Source: Gp6-AA40 sp035764385 (GTDB lineage Bacteria; Acidobacteriota; Vicinamibacteria; Vicinamibacterales; UBA2999). Taken from it: DNA of 37,151 nucleotides. Below, one piece after another: positions 24,817 to 33,076 of this stretch. Position 1 is the stretch's first letter. The number at the start of each line of letters is the position of its first letter. Both the position numbers and the translations under genes were made by a program. The stretch is taken from positions 1 to 37,151 of the forward strand of contig DASTZI010000338.1 in the NCBI GenBank assembly GCA_035764385.1. Reading direction: 5' to 3'. The notes beneath the pieces are model-generated. The model saw only the letters and a list, made by a program, of their open reading frames with translations, ran no database searches and had not been told where the DNA came from.

Positions 24817-25239
24817 TTAAGGGGACGGAGGAAGGCGGTCGTGCGGGGTGGCAGCGTGACGCCCGCGCGCGAACCAGTGGATTGCGCCGCCCGCGCCGCC
24901 ACACATGAGACCCAGCGGACCGGTGATGAAAATGCCAAGCAGCGGTCCCTGGTTTGCGCTGGGCGTGAAAATCATCGGTCCGAAAAAGCCCGCCGAGAAA
25001 CCGACGGCGCCCGTGACGAGCGCACCCATCATCGTCGACCTCACGAACCCCGAACCCGCCGACGCGCTGTGGAGCCAGACGTACCGCGCCACCGCGATGG
25101 CGGCGGCAAACGATATGACGACTGACATGAAATGCGGCGCGCCAGCAGAGGCCAGCGCCGCACCAACAGTCCAGTACACGAAGTACAGAGCTGCAACGGC
25201 GCTCAGCGATGCGACAACGCCACCGACAAGTTTCTGCAT
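24817..25239 (-). CDS. Four-helix integral membrane protein, unknown
   Basis: This 140-residue protein was not recognised. It has about four hydrophobic segments (ASLSAVAALYFVYWTVGAAL, FMSVVISFAAAIAVARYVW, TMMGALVTGAVGFSAGFFGP, GPLLGIFITGPLGLMCGGAG) and a basic C-terminal tail (HWFARGRHAATPHDR). GAGG lies about 8 nt before the ATG at 25239. It starts 53 bp after the stop of the BBE-type flavoprotein gene and ends 58 bp before the short secreted-family remnant, all on the minus strand, so cotranscription is possible. Gly-rich helices suggest tight packing, but no transport or enzyme motif is visible. Confidence 0.75.
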   Translation of the reverse strand: MQKLVGGVVASLSAVAALYFVYWTVGAALASAGAPHFMSVVISFAAAIAVARYVWLHSASAGSGFVRSTMMGALVTGAVGFSAGFFGPMIFTPSANQGPLLGIFITGPLGLMCGGAGGAIHWFARGRHAATPHDRLPPSP

Positions 25240-25292
25240 CGGCTCGACCTCAGATATCGTGTCGGCCGAATGAAGGTGAGTGGATAGGCGGA

Positions 25293-26648
25293 CTACGGCC
25301 GGATGTTCTGGTTGATGTGGAAAAAATTCGTCGGATCGAATTTGGCTTTGAGTTGCCGCAACCGTGTGTAGTTCGGACCATACGCCTCGGCCGCCGGATC
25401 GCCGGCCTCGTCGTCGTCGAGATAGTTGACGTAGCGGCGCGAGGCAACAAAGCGCTGCATCGCTGAGAAGCCTTCACGTGCCCACGCGATGTTCCGCGGA
25501 GTGTCGGCCGCGTTGGTCCACTCCGAAGCGAGCAACAGGTTGTAACCGATGCCGCGATGCGGAAACGCGGTCTCGCTGATCGGAACGCGGGTTGCCGCAC
25601 CGTGCCAGTGCTCGAACACGATGCCGCTCATCGGCGACGGCACCCCACCGTACCAGTCGATGACGACGTCGATGACGTCGTCGGTCAACGAGGAGAGAAA
25701 GCTGGACTTCCAGTAGTTGAGCGCACCCTTCGGAAATCCGGCGTCGAAGAGTTGATTGATCGAGGCGTACGGCATCGGCCCGATGGTATCGAGCAGCGGA
25801 GGTCCGAAGCCCTTGATCTGTTTGACAGCCGCCTCGCCTGACGTCTGCGGACCGCAGTAGCACGCGACGATGACCACGAGCTTCGATCCGTCGGGCCCGT
25901 GAACCACTGCGGCCCAGGAACTCAACTCGTCCGGCGCTTCCGCGGTCATGTCGCGATAGAAACGGAGCGTGTCGCGCGCCTGCGCGAAGGGAAACGCCAC
26001 CATGCCGGCGATAACAGACCCGACAGGGTGGACGTTGTACTCGAGCGACGTCGCGATGCCGAAGTTTCCGCCGCCGCCGCGAACAGCCCAGAACAAATCG
26101 GCGTCGTCATTCTCACCCGCGGTGACGACTCGGCCATCGGCGAGAACGAGCTGGACCGATCGCAGGTTATCGATGGCAAGGCCGTACTGACCATGCAGGT
26201 AGCCCCATCCACCGCCAAGGGTGAGTCCGGCGATACCTGTCGTCGAGATGACACCACCAGTCGTTGCCAGCCCGTGCACCTGCGTCTCGCGGTTGTATTC
26301 GCCCCACGTGGCGCCGCCCATCGCACGCGCCGTCCGCGCTTTCGGATCGACGTAAATGCCCTTCATCAGCGACAGGTCGAGCATCACGCCCGCGTCGACC
26401 GTCGCGCGCCCCGCCACGTTGTGCCCACCGCCCCGCACCGCGACCTCGAGGTTCAGCGATCGCGCGAGGTTCACCGCCTCGACGACATCCGCCACGCCGC
26501 GGCACCGCAGAATCAACGCCGGCCGCTTGTCTATCAGGCCGTTGTGGACTTTCCTCGCATCCTCATAGCCGGCATCGGTTGGCTGGAGCAGTTGTCCGGA
26601 AAACCGTGTAGCGAAATCACTGACGGCGGTAGTCAAGGACGACGACAT
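25293..26648 (-). CDS. FAD-binding berberine-bridge-enzyme-like oxidoreductase
   Basis: The 451-residue flavoprotein has an FAD-binding PCMH domain (RPALILRCRGVADVVEAVNL, then VAVRGGGHNVAGRA with the His that binds FAD covalently). LTLGGGWGYLHGQYGLAIDNL and the C-terminal BBE segment follow (YGPNYTRLRQLKAKFDPTNFF). In bicovalent members a Cys precedes the VGxGG loop; here that loop reads GVISTTGIAG without Cys, so the flavin is probably bound only through His. The ATG at 26648 has AGGAG 7 nt upstream. In-frame codons running to 27164 antisense to the next gene are not coding. Family enzymes oxidise sugars, alkaloids or alcohols with O2; the substrate is unknown. No signal peptide is seen. Confidence 0.9.
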   Translation of the reverse strand: MSSSLTTAVSDFATRFSGQLLQPTDAGYEDARKVHNGLIDKRPALILRCRGVADVVEAVNLARSLNLEVAVRGGGHNVAGRATVDAGVMLDLSLMKGIYVDPKARTARAMGGATWGEYNRETQVHGLATTGGVISTTGIAGLTLGGGWGYLHGQYGLAIDNLRSVQLVLADGRVVTAGENDDADLFWAVRGGGGNFGIATSLEYNVHPVGSVIAGMVAFPFAQARDTLRFYRDMTAEAPDELSSWAAVVHGPDGSKLVVIVACYCGPQTSGEAAVKQIKGFGPPLLDTIGPMPYASINQLFDAGFPKGALNYWKSSFLSSLTDDVIDVVIDWYGGVPSPMSGIVFEHWHGAATRVPISETAFPHRGIGYNLLLASEWTNAADTPRNIAWAREGFSAMQRFVASRRYVNYLDDDEAGDPAAEAYGPNYTRLRQLKAKFDPTNFFHINQNIRP

Positions 26649-26773
26649 CGGAAGCTCCTTCTGCACTCGACCAACGGAGAAACGGGATTCGGGCGCGGAT
26701 AGTAGCACGGCGATACGCTGAATCACGTGACGCCGTAGAATGTCGTTCCCAACAACGAGAGCAGGAGCGAGAT

Positions 26774-27277
26774 ATGCGCAAATTGTTCGGCGCCGGGCTG
26801 GGTGTACTCGTATTGGCGATGACGCTGGTGTTCGCGCATTCGCGAGTATTCGGGCAAGCGGCGAAGCCTGCGGATCCCATTTTCGGAAGATGGATGATGG
26901 ACCAGACCAAGTCCGTGAACAATCGCCGCGGAGATCACGCCACGTTCCCCACTCAGCACGTGCGCACACTGGCTCGGGACGGCGACGGCGTTCGAAACAC
27001 GCTCGCGAATACTCCCACGTCGGCGCCGGAGTATTCGTATTCCGCGAAGTTCGATGGCAAGGCTCACCCCGATCCGCGAACTCCAGGCAAGGATCAGACG
27101 CTGGCGCATTGGCACCTCGCGCCGGATTTGATCGTGCGGCAGCAGAAAACCGATGGCAAGACATCTGAATGGGTGATCTATACGGTGTCGGCCGACGGCA
27201 AGGTTTTCACCTCTATCAGTTGGGCGCCGAGCGATCCTGAACTTCAGGACGTGCAGGTCTTCACGCGGGCGAATTAG
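26774..27277 (+). CDS. Secreted protein of unknown function
   Basis: The 167-residue protein has a signal peptide (MRKLFGAGLGVLVLAMTLVF, cleavage near VFGQA). The mature part starts DPIFGRWMMDQTKSVNN, a G-x-W-x-x-D-x-x-K-S opening common in small secreted lipocalin-like/DUF proteins of soil bacteria, and continues as a beta-rich chain. It is similar in style to, but not clearly homologous with, the short protein at 24525. AGGAGCGAG lies just before the ATG at 26774. It is divergent from the BBE-type gene and convergent with the next gene. No enzymatic motif was seen. Confidence 0.78.
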   Translation: MRKLFGAGLGVLVLAMTLVFAHSRVFGQAAKPADPIFGRWMMDQTKSVNNRRGDHATFPTQHVRTLARDGDGVRNTLANTPTSAPEYSYSAKFDGKAHPDPRTPGKDQTLAHWHLAPDLIVRQQKTDGKTSEWVIYTVSADGKVFTSISWAPSDPELQDVQVFTRAN

Positions 27278-27330
27278 TCGACGCGGCCGATCTTGTCTGT
27301 CTACTAGCAGAAAGTCGGCGAACGGATCGC

Positions 27331-28137
27331 CTACCGCGAGATCAGCGCGAAGTACGGCTCCGGCTGAACCCTCCAGCGTGTCCCTATGCGTTGGACGACG
27401 AACGGCATTTCGAGGGGACCGTAGAGCCCAACAAGGACTTTCATATCGTCGCGCCGCACGCCTTCCACGACGCGTCCTGACGGCATCTCGCAGAACTCGC
27501 CTGGTCCGATCTCGACCAGTGGCATCTCGACGAGCAGGGCCCCGAGCTGATCGGAAGGCTCGGGTTCGGACGGAGCGCCCGCGAACAGGACGTCGAGGTT
27601 GGCGTCCGGGGTCACAAATTCCGGTGCTGCCTGACGATCCAATTCGATGAGCGCGGCGATCAATGCCCGCGCCGCGTAGTCGGCCGAGTCAGGGCTCGGC
27701 GGCGGACCGGTCGCCATGTCGAGCATGGCCAACCACCACCGAAGATCGATGCGCCATCCGTCAGGCGTTTGAACGAGGCTCACCACCATCGGGTATCGAT
27801 ACGAGACGCTGAAGCGCACCGTCGTGCCGATGGGGTATTCCCCGTTGGCGTCGGGCCTCGCCTCGCGCCCGCGGAATTGGTACGGCCGCATCATTCGGAG
27901 CTGCACCGCCTCGGGATTGTGTTCGAGCTCCTCTTTCGCCTCGACGTTCACGTCTCCGCCTTTTTCTAATCGCTCACGGCCGCGGACCGGCAACGTCAGC
28001 GCTTCGTAGGCGGCCAGATCGTTCGAGTACATCGCATGGACGAACGACCTGATCACCGCTTCGGGCGAGTCTGTCTGTGCTGAAACAGCGGAAGCGAGAA
28101 TCGCAATGCCGACCAGCTGTAATGGGTTCGCCAACAT
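27331..28137 (-). CDS. Secreted protein with NTF2-like features, unknown function
   Basis: This 268-residue protein was not firmly recognised. It has a short signal peptide (MLANPLQLVGIAILASAVSAQ). The first half (DSPEAVIRSFVHAMYSNDLAAYEALTLP, then VVSLVQTPDGWRIDLRWWLAM) looks like an NTF2/SnoaL-type cone: a helix pair followed by a sheet closing on a tryptophan strand. The second half (LGALLVEMPLVEIGPGEFCEMP, MPFVVQRIGTRWRVQPEPYF) ends with a similar closing strand, so it may be a second related domain. No Shine-Dalgarno sequence precedes the ATG. It is divergent from the Hcp gene across 297 bp. Confidence 0.75.
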   Translation of the reverse strand: MLANPLQLVGIAILASAVSAQTDSPEAVIRSFVHAMYSNDLAAYEALTLPVRGRERLEKGGDVNVEAKEELEHNPEAVQLRMMRPYQFRGREARPDANGEYPIGTTVRFSVSYRYPMVVSLVQTPDGWRIDLRWWLAMLDMATGPPPSPDSADYAARALIAALIELDRQAAPEFVTPDANLDVLFAGAPSEPEPSDQLGALLVEMPLVEIGPGEFCEMPSGRVVEGVRRDDMKVLVGLYGPLEMPFVVQRIGTRWRVQPEPYFALISR

Positions 28138-28434
28138 TCACGTTGACCGCTGCACGACCAGCGCCAGCGGGCAACGTTCGGCATGTGCTCAGGAGCTGAC
28201 GTTGAGATGACCGGATCTCGTCGCGCGATTGATATTAGGGCGTTTGATTTTGAGAACGCGCCGTTACAATGGCATCGATTTCAAACGCTCGGCTCCAGTT
28301 CGAGCAGCTATCGCGCGCCCTCCCCACCCGGCGTGATTGGCTCCGCATCGAAGCACGATTAGTCGCTGAAACGCATTCACGCGTACATCGGTGGTGGCGC
28401 TCTCGCCCGCCGCAGATGCGCCGGGAGGACCGCG
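28138..28434 (+). promoter_or_regulatory. Divergent intergenic region; candidate promoter for hcp at 28244-28270
   Basis: No gene is evident in these 297 bases. TTGATT (28244-28249) and TACAAT (28265-28270) are 15 nt apart on the plus strand, a weakly spaced sigma70-like promoter that would give a leader of about 160 nt before hcp. A short frame from 28269 overlaps hcp out of frame and has no family features. Confidence 0.35.
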
Positions 28435-28914
28435 ATGGCTTCAGACATCTTTGCAAAGATTGGCGATATCAAAGGTGAGTCGCTCGACGACAAGCACAAA
28501 GACGAAATCGAGGTGCTTTCGTTTTCCTGGGGCGTGACGAATCACGCAACGATGTCCTCCGGAGCCGGAGGTGGCGCCGGGAAGGCCACCTTCCAGGATC
28601 TCTCGATCGTTCACAAGATCGATAAGGCGTCACCGCAGCTGATGAGGGCATGCGCCACTGGGAGCCATCTCAAGGAGGCGACGATCACGCAACGCAAGGC
28701 AGGTAAGGGTCAACAGGAATTTCTGGTGATCAGGATGAACGACATCCTCATCACCAGTGTCACCGACGGCGCTTCGACGGGTGAGGCCGGATCGGAGACC
28801 GTCAGTCTGGCGTTCGCGAAGATCGAGTTTCAGTACAAAGCGGTGAAGATGGACGGGGCCACCGATGCCGGTATTTTCTTCAAATACGACTTGAAGGCCC
28901 ACAAAGAAGGTTAG
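28435..28914 (+). CDS. hcp: Hcp-family type VI secretion tube-like protein
   Basis: The 159-residue protein matches the Hcp1/T6SS effector family (PF05638): MASDIFAKIGDIKGES at the N-terminus, EIEVLSFSWGVTNHAT, a Gly-rich loop SSGAGGGAGKATFQDLSIVH, then KIDKASPQLMRACATGSHLKEATI and the C-terminal FAKIEFQYKAV. Hcp forms hexameric rings that stack into the injected tube and can carry effectors. GGGAGG lies 6 nt before the ATG. No sheath (TssB/C), baseplate, VgrG or ClpV gene is in the window, so this is an orphan copy unless the apparatus is encoded elsewhere. The TPR-methyltransferase gene starts 4 bp after its stop, so the two are cotranscribed. Confidence 0.92.
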   Translation: MASDIFAKIGDIKGESLDDKHKDEIEVLSFSWGVTNHATMSSGAGGGAGKATFQDLSIVHKIDKASPQLMRACATGSHLKEATITQRKAGKGQQEFLVIRMNDILITSVTDGASTGEAGSETVSLAFAKIEFQYKAVKMDGATDAGIFFKYDLKAHKEG

Positions 28915-28918
28915 GAAC

Positions 28919-30238
28919 GTGCACTCAGAGGCGCCGGCGCGGGAGTTGACGCTCGATGAGGCGATCGATGTGGCCATCCTCCTGCAGAAACATGAGCAGC
29001 TCGCGGCGGCCGCGGAGGTGTATCGCCGCGTGATCGAGGCGGCGCCTGACCACCCGCGCGCGCTCCATTACGCCGGCGTGCTCGCACATCAGCAGGGGCG
29101 GACCGACGAAGCGATGGCGCTTCTGGAAAAAAGCCTGGCTCTCGCGCCAGACCAGGCGGACGGCTACAGCAACCTTGGCATTGTTCTTCAAGCCGCTGGC
29201 AAGCTGGAGTTGGCGGTTGCCGCCTATCAGCGTGCGATCGCCATCGACCCGAGCCATGCGAATGCGTACAGCAATCTCGGCGTCGTGTTGAGGGCAACGG
29301 GACGATCATCCGAATCAGAAGCGGCGTATCGCGAAGCCATTCGACTGAATCCCCGCCATATCGACGCGTACACAAATCTGGGCATCCTGCTCAATGCGTC
29401 GAACCGGACTGAGGAAGCAGCAAGATGCTTCTCGACGGTCATTACGCTCGGGCCAAGGCATCGGGAGGCTCGACGGCTGCTGGCCCTTGCGCATTGCACG
29501 CTCGGTGAAACCGCGGAGGCCATCAAGCTGTACGAAGAGTGGCTCGACGAAGAGCCGGACGACCCGATTGCGCGGCATATGCTGGCGGCGTGCACTGGTC
29601 GAGACGCACCCCTCCGTGCGTCGAACGCATTTATCGAGCGCACCTTCAACAGTTTTGCTGCCAGCTTTGAATCGAAGCTGCAACGGCTGTCCTACCGTGC
29701 GCCGGCACTCGTCGCAGCAATGTTGGAGGATGCCGGCCTGGAGCGCTCGAAGCACCTCGATGTACTCGACGCGGGGTGCGGAACGGGGCTGTGTGGTCCG
29801 CTGATCACGCCCTATGCTCGTCATCTGGTGGGCGTGGATCTGTCAGAAGGGATGCTCGCTCGGGCAAAAGAAAAGAACGTCTACGATGAACTGCTGCAGG
29901 CGGAACTGACCCAATACCTACGCGAGAACGGCGCCGCGTTCGACCTTATCGTATCGGCGGACACCCTCGTATATTTCGGCGACCTGCGAGAAGTGATCGC
30001 TGTCGCCGCCGGCGCACTGCGGATGAATGGCCATCTGGTGTTCACGCTTGAACGCGCCGCCGACGGCGAGACCAATGCTGGTTACCGCCTGCAGTCACAC
30101 GGCCGCTACAGTCATGTTCGGAGCTATGTTGAACAGGTGCTCAGCGCCGTGGGATTGCAGCCGACGGTGGTCGATGCCGAGCTGCGCACGGAGGCAGGCG
30201 CACCTGTGCAGGGCTTAGTCGTTCGTGCTACCAAGTAA
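28919..30238 (+). CDS. TPR-repeat/SAM-dependent methyltransferase fusion (COG4976-like)
   Basis: The 439-residue protein starts at a GTG 4 bp after hcp, with AAGGTTAGGA upstream. Residues about 12-215 are TPR helices with recurring units (ALHYAGVLAHQQGRTDEAM, GYSNLGIVLQAAGKLELAV, AYSNLGVVLRATGRSSESE, AYTNLGILLNASNRTEEAA). Residues about 238-439 form a class I methyltransferase, with FIERTFNSFAASFESKLQRL leading into motif I VLDAGCGTGLCGP (282-294), LVGVDLSEGMLARAK and FDLIVSADTLVYFGDL. This is the known layout of predicted TPR-methyltransferases whose substrates are not established. No signal peptide is present. Coupling to hcp suggests action on, or scaffolding of, a secretion component or cargo (inference). 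Confidence 0.9.
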   Translation: MHSEAPARELTLDEAIDVAILLQKHEQLAAAAEVYRRVIEAAPDHPRALHYAGVLAHQQGRTDEAMALLEKSLALAPDQADGYSNLGIVLQAAGKLELAVAAYQRAIAIDPSHANAYSNLGVVLRATGRSSESEAAYREAIRLNPRHIDAYTNLGILLNASNRTEEAARCFSTVITLGPRHREARRLLALAHCTLGETAEAIKLYEEWLDEEPDDPIARHMLAACTGRDAPLRASNAFIERTFNSFAASFESKLQRLSYRAPALVAAMLEDAGLERSKHLDVLDAGCGTGLCGPLITPYARHLVGVDLSEGMLARAKEKNVYDELLQAELTQYLRENGAAFDLIVSADTLVYFGDLREVIAVAAGALRMNGHLVFTLERAADGETNAGYRLQSHGRYSHVRSYVEQVLSAVGLQPTVVDAELRTEAGAPVQGLVVRATK

Positions 30239-30422
30239 TCCGGGTTGACACGATCGATCAGAATCGAACACAAGAATCCCGTCCGAGCTTGCGCTTTACC
30301 AAGAATGAAGGATTGCCGCTGGCGTTTCGCTTGCGGCGGTATCATTGGCCCTACGCGCCTCGGCCACAGCCGGCGCCCCGGTGGGGTTGCTTGGCACGCT
30401 GACATTGCAAGGACAGTGGCTC

Positions 30423-32534
30423 ATGAAGGACCGCTTGCGTATCGAGCGAAAGAAGCGCGCTTACTTCGCGGAGGCCGGTCCAATCTCCGGCGCGCAGTCG
30501 TCTCGTGAGCTCGGTCCTCCCGCGCAGGACGCTGACGAAAGTCCTGCGCCCCCTCGTTCGAAAGGGCACAGCTTCACCAACCTGAACGTTTTATCTCCTG
30601 AACAGCGTGCATCGACTGCTGAGGGCGACTTGCCCCCAATCGGGGTGAAGATTCCGATGCCGCTCCAGAGCCTCCTCGAAGAATCTGTCGGCGTGAACCT
30701 TTCGGGCGTACGGTTGCACGCCGATGCCGAATCGTCGAAGCTCGCCAACGCGATGGACGCTCGTGCGATAACGATGGGTGAGGACGTCCACTTCGGCTCT
30801 GGTGAGTACCAGCCAGAGTCGGGGCGGGGCCAACAGCTGATCGCGCACGAAATTGTGCATGTCGCGCAACAAGCGCGAGCGCCCAACGCGGGATTCGACA
30901 GGGAGCCAACGCCAACCGCACCCAGCTCAGGTGCGCTTGAGAAAGAAGCTACCACCCTCGCCTCGAGCGTGATGCGAGGGATTCCAGTCAAGATCTCAGC
31001 CGCGCCATCGATTGTTGCAGCCCCGCAACTAAAGGGTGGAGTCCAGGAGACTGATTCCGGTGCTCCTGCCTTGCCTCTCCAACCCGGCGCGCCCGCTACT
31101 GTTCCCGGCGGACCGACGCCGGCCATCGCGCCTCCGGTACCGATATGGACCATTTCCTCGTCAGCGGACCCGCTTCCCGGCGATCCAGTCCCGGGCTACG
31201 AGGTTGGGAAGCCGGCGTACAGGCTGGAGGACTACTTTGAACTTCAAGCCGCACTCCAGCACCGCGAGGATGAGAACTTCCAGGACGCGGTCGGGTTCCT
31301 CGGCGACTATGGAGCAGCGATAGTCGACCTCTGGGCTACACATGCGACCGAGATAATGGCGAAAGCGGCGGAGGATGCGGGGTGGTCAGCGCTCGGCAAA
31401 GCGCTCGAGTTCGTCATCACAGAAAGTCTCATCGCTCTCTCCGGCGTGGGAGCAGCGGTCAAATTCGGGCACCTCGGGGTAGAGGTCGTCAAGCTGGCGA
31501 CTGCGGCCGCGGCGGATGCGGGGTTTGCAGTGGCCGAACGGTCCGGCGAGCACTCGGCAGTCCAGGCGGCAAAAGAGGAGATCGACGCGAAGACGAAGGT
31601 CATGGCGGAGAACCTGAAAAAAGTCGCCGCCGACCTCGTCAAGCTGCACACTGGCGCGGTGCCATATGGCGTGTGGCTCGGACAGCAGTACAACACAAAC
31701 TTCTCCGATCTTGGGCGATTCCGCATCCCGCCCCGCTTTCCACGTCCCGACGCGGGAACTGTTCGCGTTTCGGTTGCGCAGGCCATCGTCGGTGTGCTGT
31801 ATGGTCCTTCGCCGTTCGTTTTCGCAACAAACCGGGAACAAGCGTTCTTCGGTATGTTCGGCTCCTATCTTGTGCCCGCTGAAAATGTGGTCAGGATTCA
31901 GTTGGGCATCAATGAGAAAGGCCCGGTCAAGGCCCAGGCTATCCTGTCGACGTCGGATGTGCTGAAGAAGGAGCTGGTCGGGCATCCGATCCGGGAGCTG
32001 CCTAATGCTCCGCTGCATATCACCCTCGTATCCGATGAACAACCTCTCGCAGTAGTGAAAGCGGCGCTCGCCGGCATGGAGAGCTCACTTCGGCCGACAT
32101 TGCGGCCGGGAAAAAATATCTTCGGTGGAGATATTCCAGGGTCGGAGGCGCCGGTCGATGAAGCACAGGCACTTGTGGACGCGTACCCGACTCGCCCACC
32201 CATGGAGATCACCCGGGACGCGGAAGGGAGGATTCTCGTGGTTGGAGGTGGCCTGGTCGAGCATCTCTATCTGTACCAGCGCTTGAACCCGGATAAGAAC
32301 CTCAGGACGATCATCGGTGGCCTCGAGGACCAGCGCATTGCAAAGGAGCGCGAGGAAGCTGAGCTCTCCGAAATACTCGGGTCGGAAGGATCTCGGCCGG
32401 CAGCGAGCGAGATGCCTTCGCCTGAGGAATTGGCAGGAGAGATCGCCGCGGAGCTCCTTCAGTGGACGCAGGCAAGCGCCGAGGGCCTCGTCAATACCGA
32501 AGTCATCGCCTCAGTGCCATTGAGTACGGTGTAG
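30423..32534 (+). CDS. eCIS-core (DUF4157) domain protein with large unassigned C-terminal region; candidate effector
   Basis: The 703-residue protein has a basic N-terminus (MKDRLRIERKKRAYF) and no signal peptide. Residues about 78-152 are an eCIS-core/DUF4157 domain: MPLQSLLEESVGVNLSGVRL, LANAMDARAITMGEDVHFG, and the metalloprotease-like H142-E-I-V-H146 in LIAHEIVHVAQQ. A Pro-rich linker (about 215-245) follows. A helical, Ala-rich region with a hydrophobic stretch (ALEFVITESLIALSGVGAAV) comes next, then a mixed C-terminal region that I do not recognise. DUF4157 proteins are tied to contractile injection systems and their cargo. It lies 184 bp downstream of the TPR-methyltransferase gene on the same strand. 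The ATG at 30423 (AGGA upstream) was preferred over an in-frame TTG at 30345. Confidence 0.88.
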   Translation: MKDRLRIERKKRAYFAEAGPISGAQSSRELGPPAQDADESPAPPRSKGHSFTNLNVLSPEQRASTAEGDLPPIGVKIPMPLQSLLEESVGVNLSGVRLHADAESSKLANAMDARAITMGEDVHFGSGEYQPESGRGQQLIAHEIVHVAQQARAPNAGFDREPTPTAPSSGALEKEATTLASSVMRGIPVKISAAPSIVAAPQLKGGVQETDSGAPALPLQPGAPATVPGGPTPAIAPPVPIWTISSSADPLPGDPVPGYEVGKPAYRLEDYFELQAALQHREDENFQDAVGFLGDYGAAIVDLWATHATEIMAKAAEDAGWSALGKALEFVITESLIALSGVGAAVKFGHLGVEVVKLATAAAADAGFAVAERSGEHSAVQAAKEEIDAKTKVMAENLKKVAADLVKLHTGAVPYGVWLGQQYNTNFSDLGRFRIPPRFPRPDAGTVRVSVAQAIVGVLYGPSPFVFATNREQAFFGMFGSYLVPAENVVRIQLGINEKGPVKAQAILSTSDVLKKELVGHPIRELPNAPLHITLVSDEQPLAVVKAALAGMESSLRPTLRPGKNIFGGDIPGSEAPVDEAQALVDAYPTRPPMEITRDAEGRILVVGGGLVEHLYLYQRLNPDKNLRTIIGGLEDQRIAKEREEAELSEILGSEGSRPAASEMPSPEELAGEIAAELLQWTQASAEGLVNTEVIASVPLSTV

Positions 32535-32632
32535 CCGGTTCGCTCGAATCACCTCCACCGTCAACTGCTGCAGCGGCTACGGCTGCGAGAACCACCTCTC
32601 CGTTCGGAGATGGAACAGAGCGCTTGGGTACG

Positions 32633-33040
32633 TTACCGCAGTCCGCCGCGACACCCGCGGATCGCCGGCTTGATGTCCACGACCGGCGTACCGTCGATGG
32701 CTTCGATGGGACCGACCCGCAGGCGATTGCCGTCGATCTGTCTCACTGTCACCGTGTGGAGACCCAGCGGGTTTGGCCGATCGGCGGAGCGCGTCGCGAA
32801 CACCCCCGCGATGGGATTTCGCGCGTCATCGCGCGGGTGAACGGCGAGCACGTCGCGGCGTGCCTGGTGCAGCCAGGTCACCACGATCATCATGTCGCCG
32901 CGGGTGATTCCCTCAATGGCTCCGACAAACCGGGGACGAATCTCGAGCCAGGCATCGGGCCCGCCCTCGTCGCCCTGTTTTGGCGCGTTCATGCGCGACT
33001 TCAGCACCGACCGAACAACTCCGATCTGACGAAGCCGCAT
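32633..33040 (-). CDS. trmO: TrmO/TsaA-type tRNA-m6t6A37 methyltransferase family protein
   Basis: The 135-residue protein has the TrmO beta-barrel SAM-binding pattern: IGVVRSVLKSR at the start, LEIRPRFVGAIEGITRGDMMIVVTWLHQARRD, the signature GVFATRSADRPNPLGLHTVTV, and a C-terminal IDGTPVVDIKPAI. The characterised E. coli protein N-methylates the threonylcarbamoyl-adenosine at position 37 of certain tRNAs. This protein is short (E. coli TrmO is about 235 residues) and lacks the extra C-terminal domain, as in many minimal homologues. Symbol use is by family only. The ATG at 33040 was preferred over a GTG at 33049. It is convergent with the eCIS-core gene and begins 36 bp after the VOC gene stop. 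Confidence 0.85.
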   Translation of the reverse strand: MRLRQIGVVRSVLKSRMNAPKQGDEGGPDAWLEIRPRFVGAIEGITRGDMMIVVTWLHQARRDVLAVHPRDDARNPIAGVFATRSADRPNPLGLHTVTVRQIDGNRLRVGPIEAIDGTPVVDIKPAIRGCRGGLR

Positions 33041-33076
33041 GCTCAACACGGTTCACCATCAACCGAACGGCGCCAT

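Noticed and set aside
26649..27164. Long N-terminal extension of the BBE-like reading frame
   Set aside because: It is antisense to the secreted protein gene at 26774, lacks family features, and a well-placed SD (AGGAG) precedes the ATG at 26648.
28269..28478. Short plus-strand frame overlapping the start of hcp
   Set aside because: Out of frame with hcp, no SD, no family features; probably part of the hcp leader.
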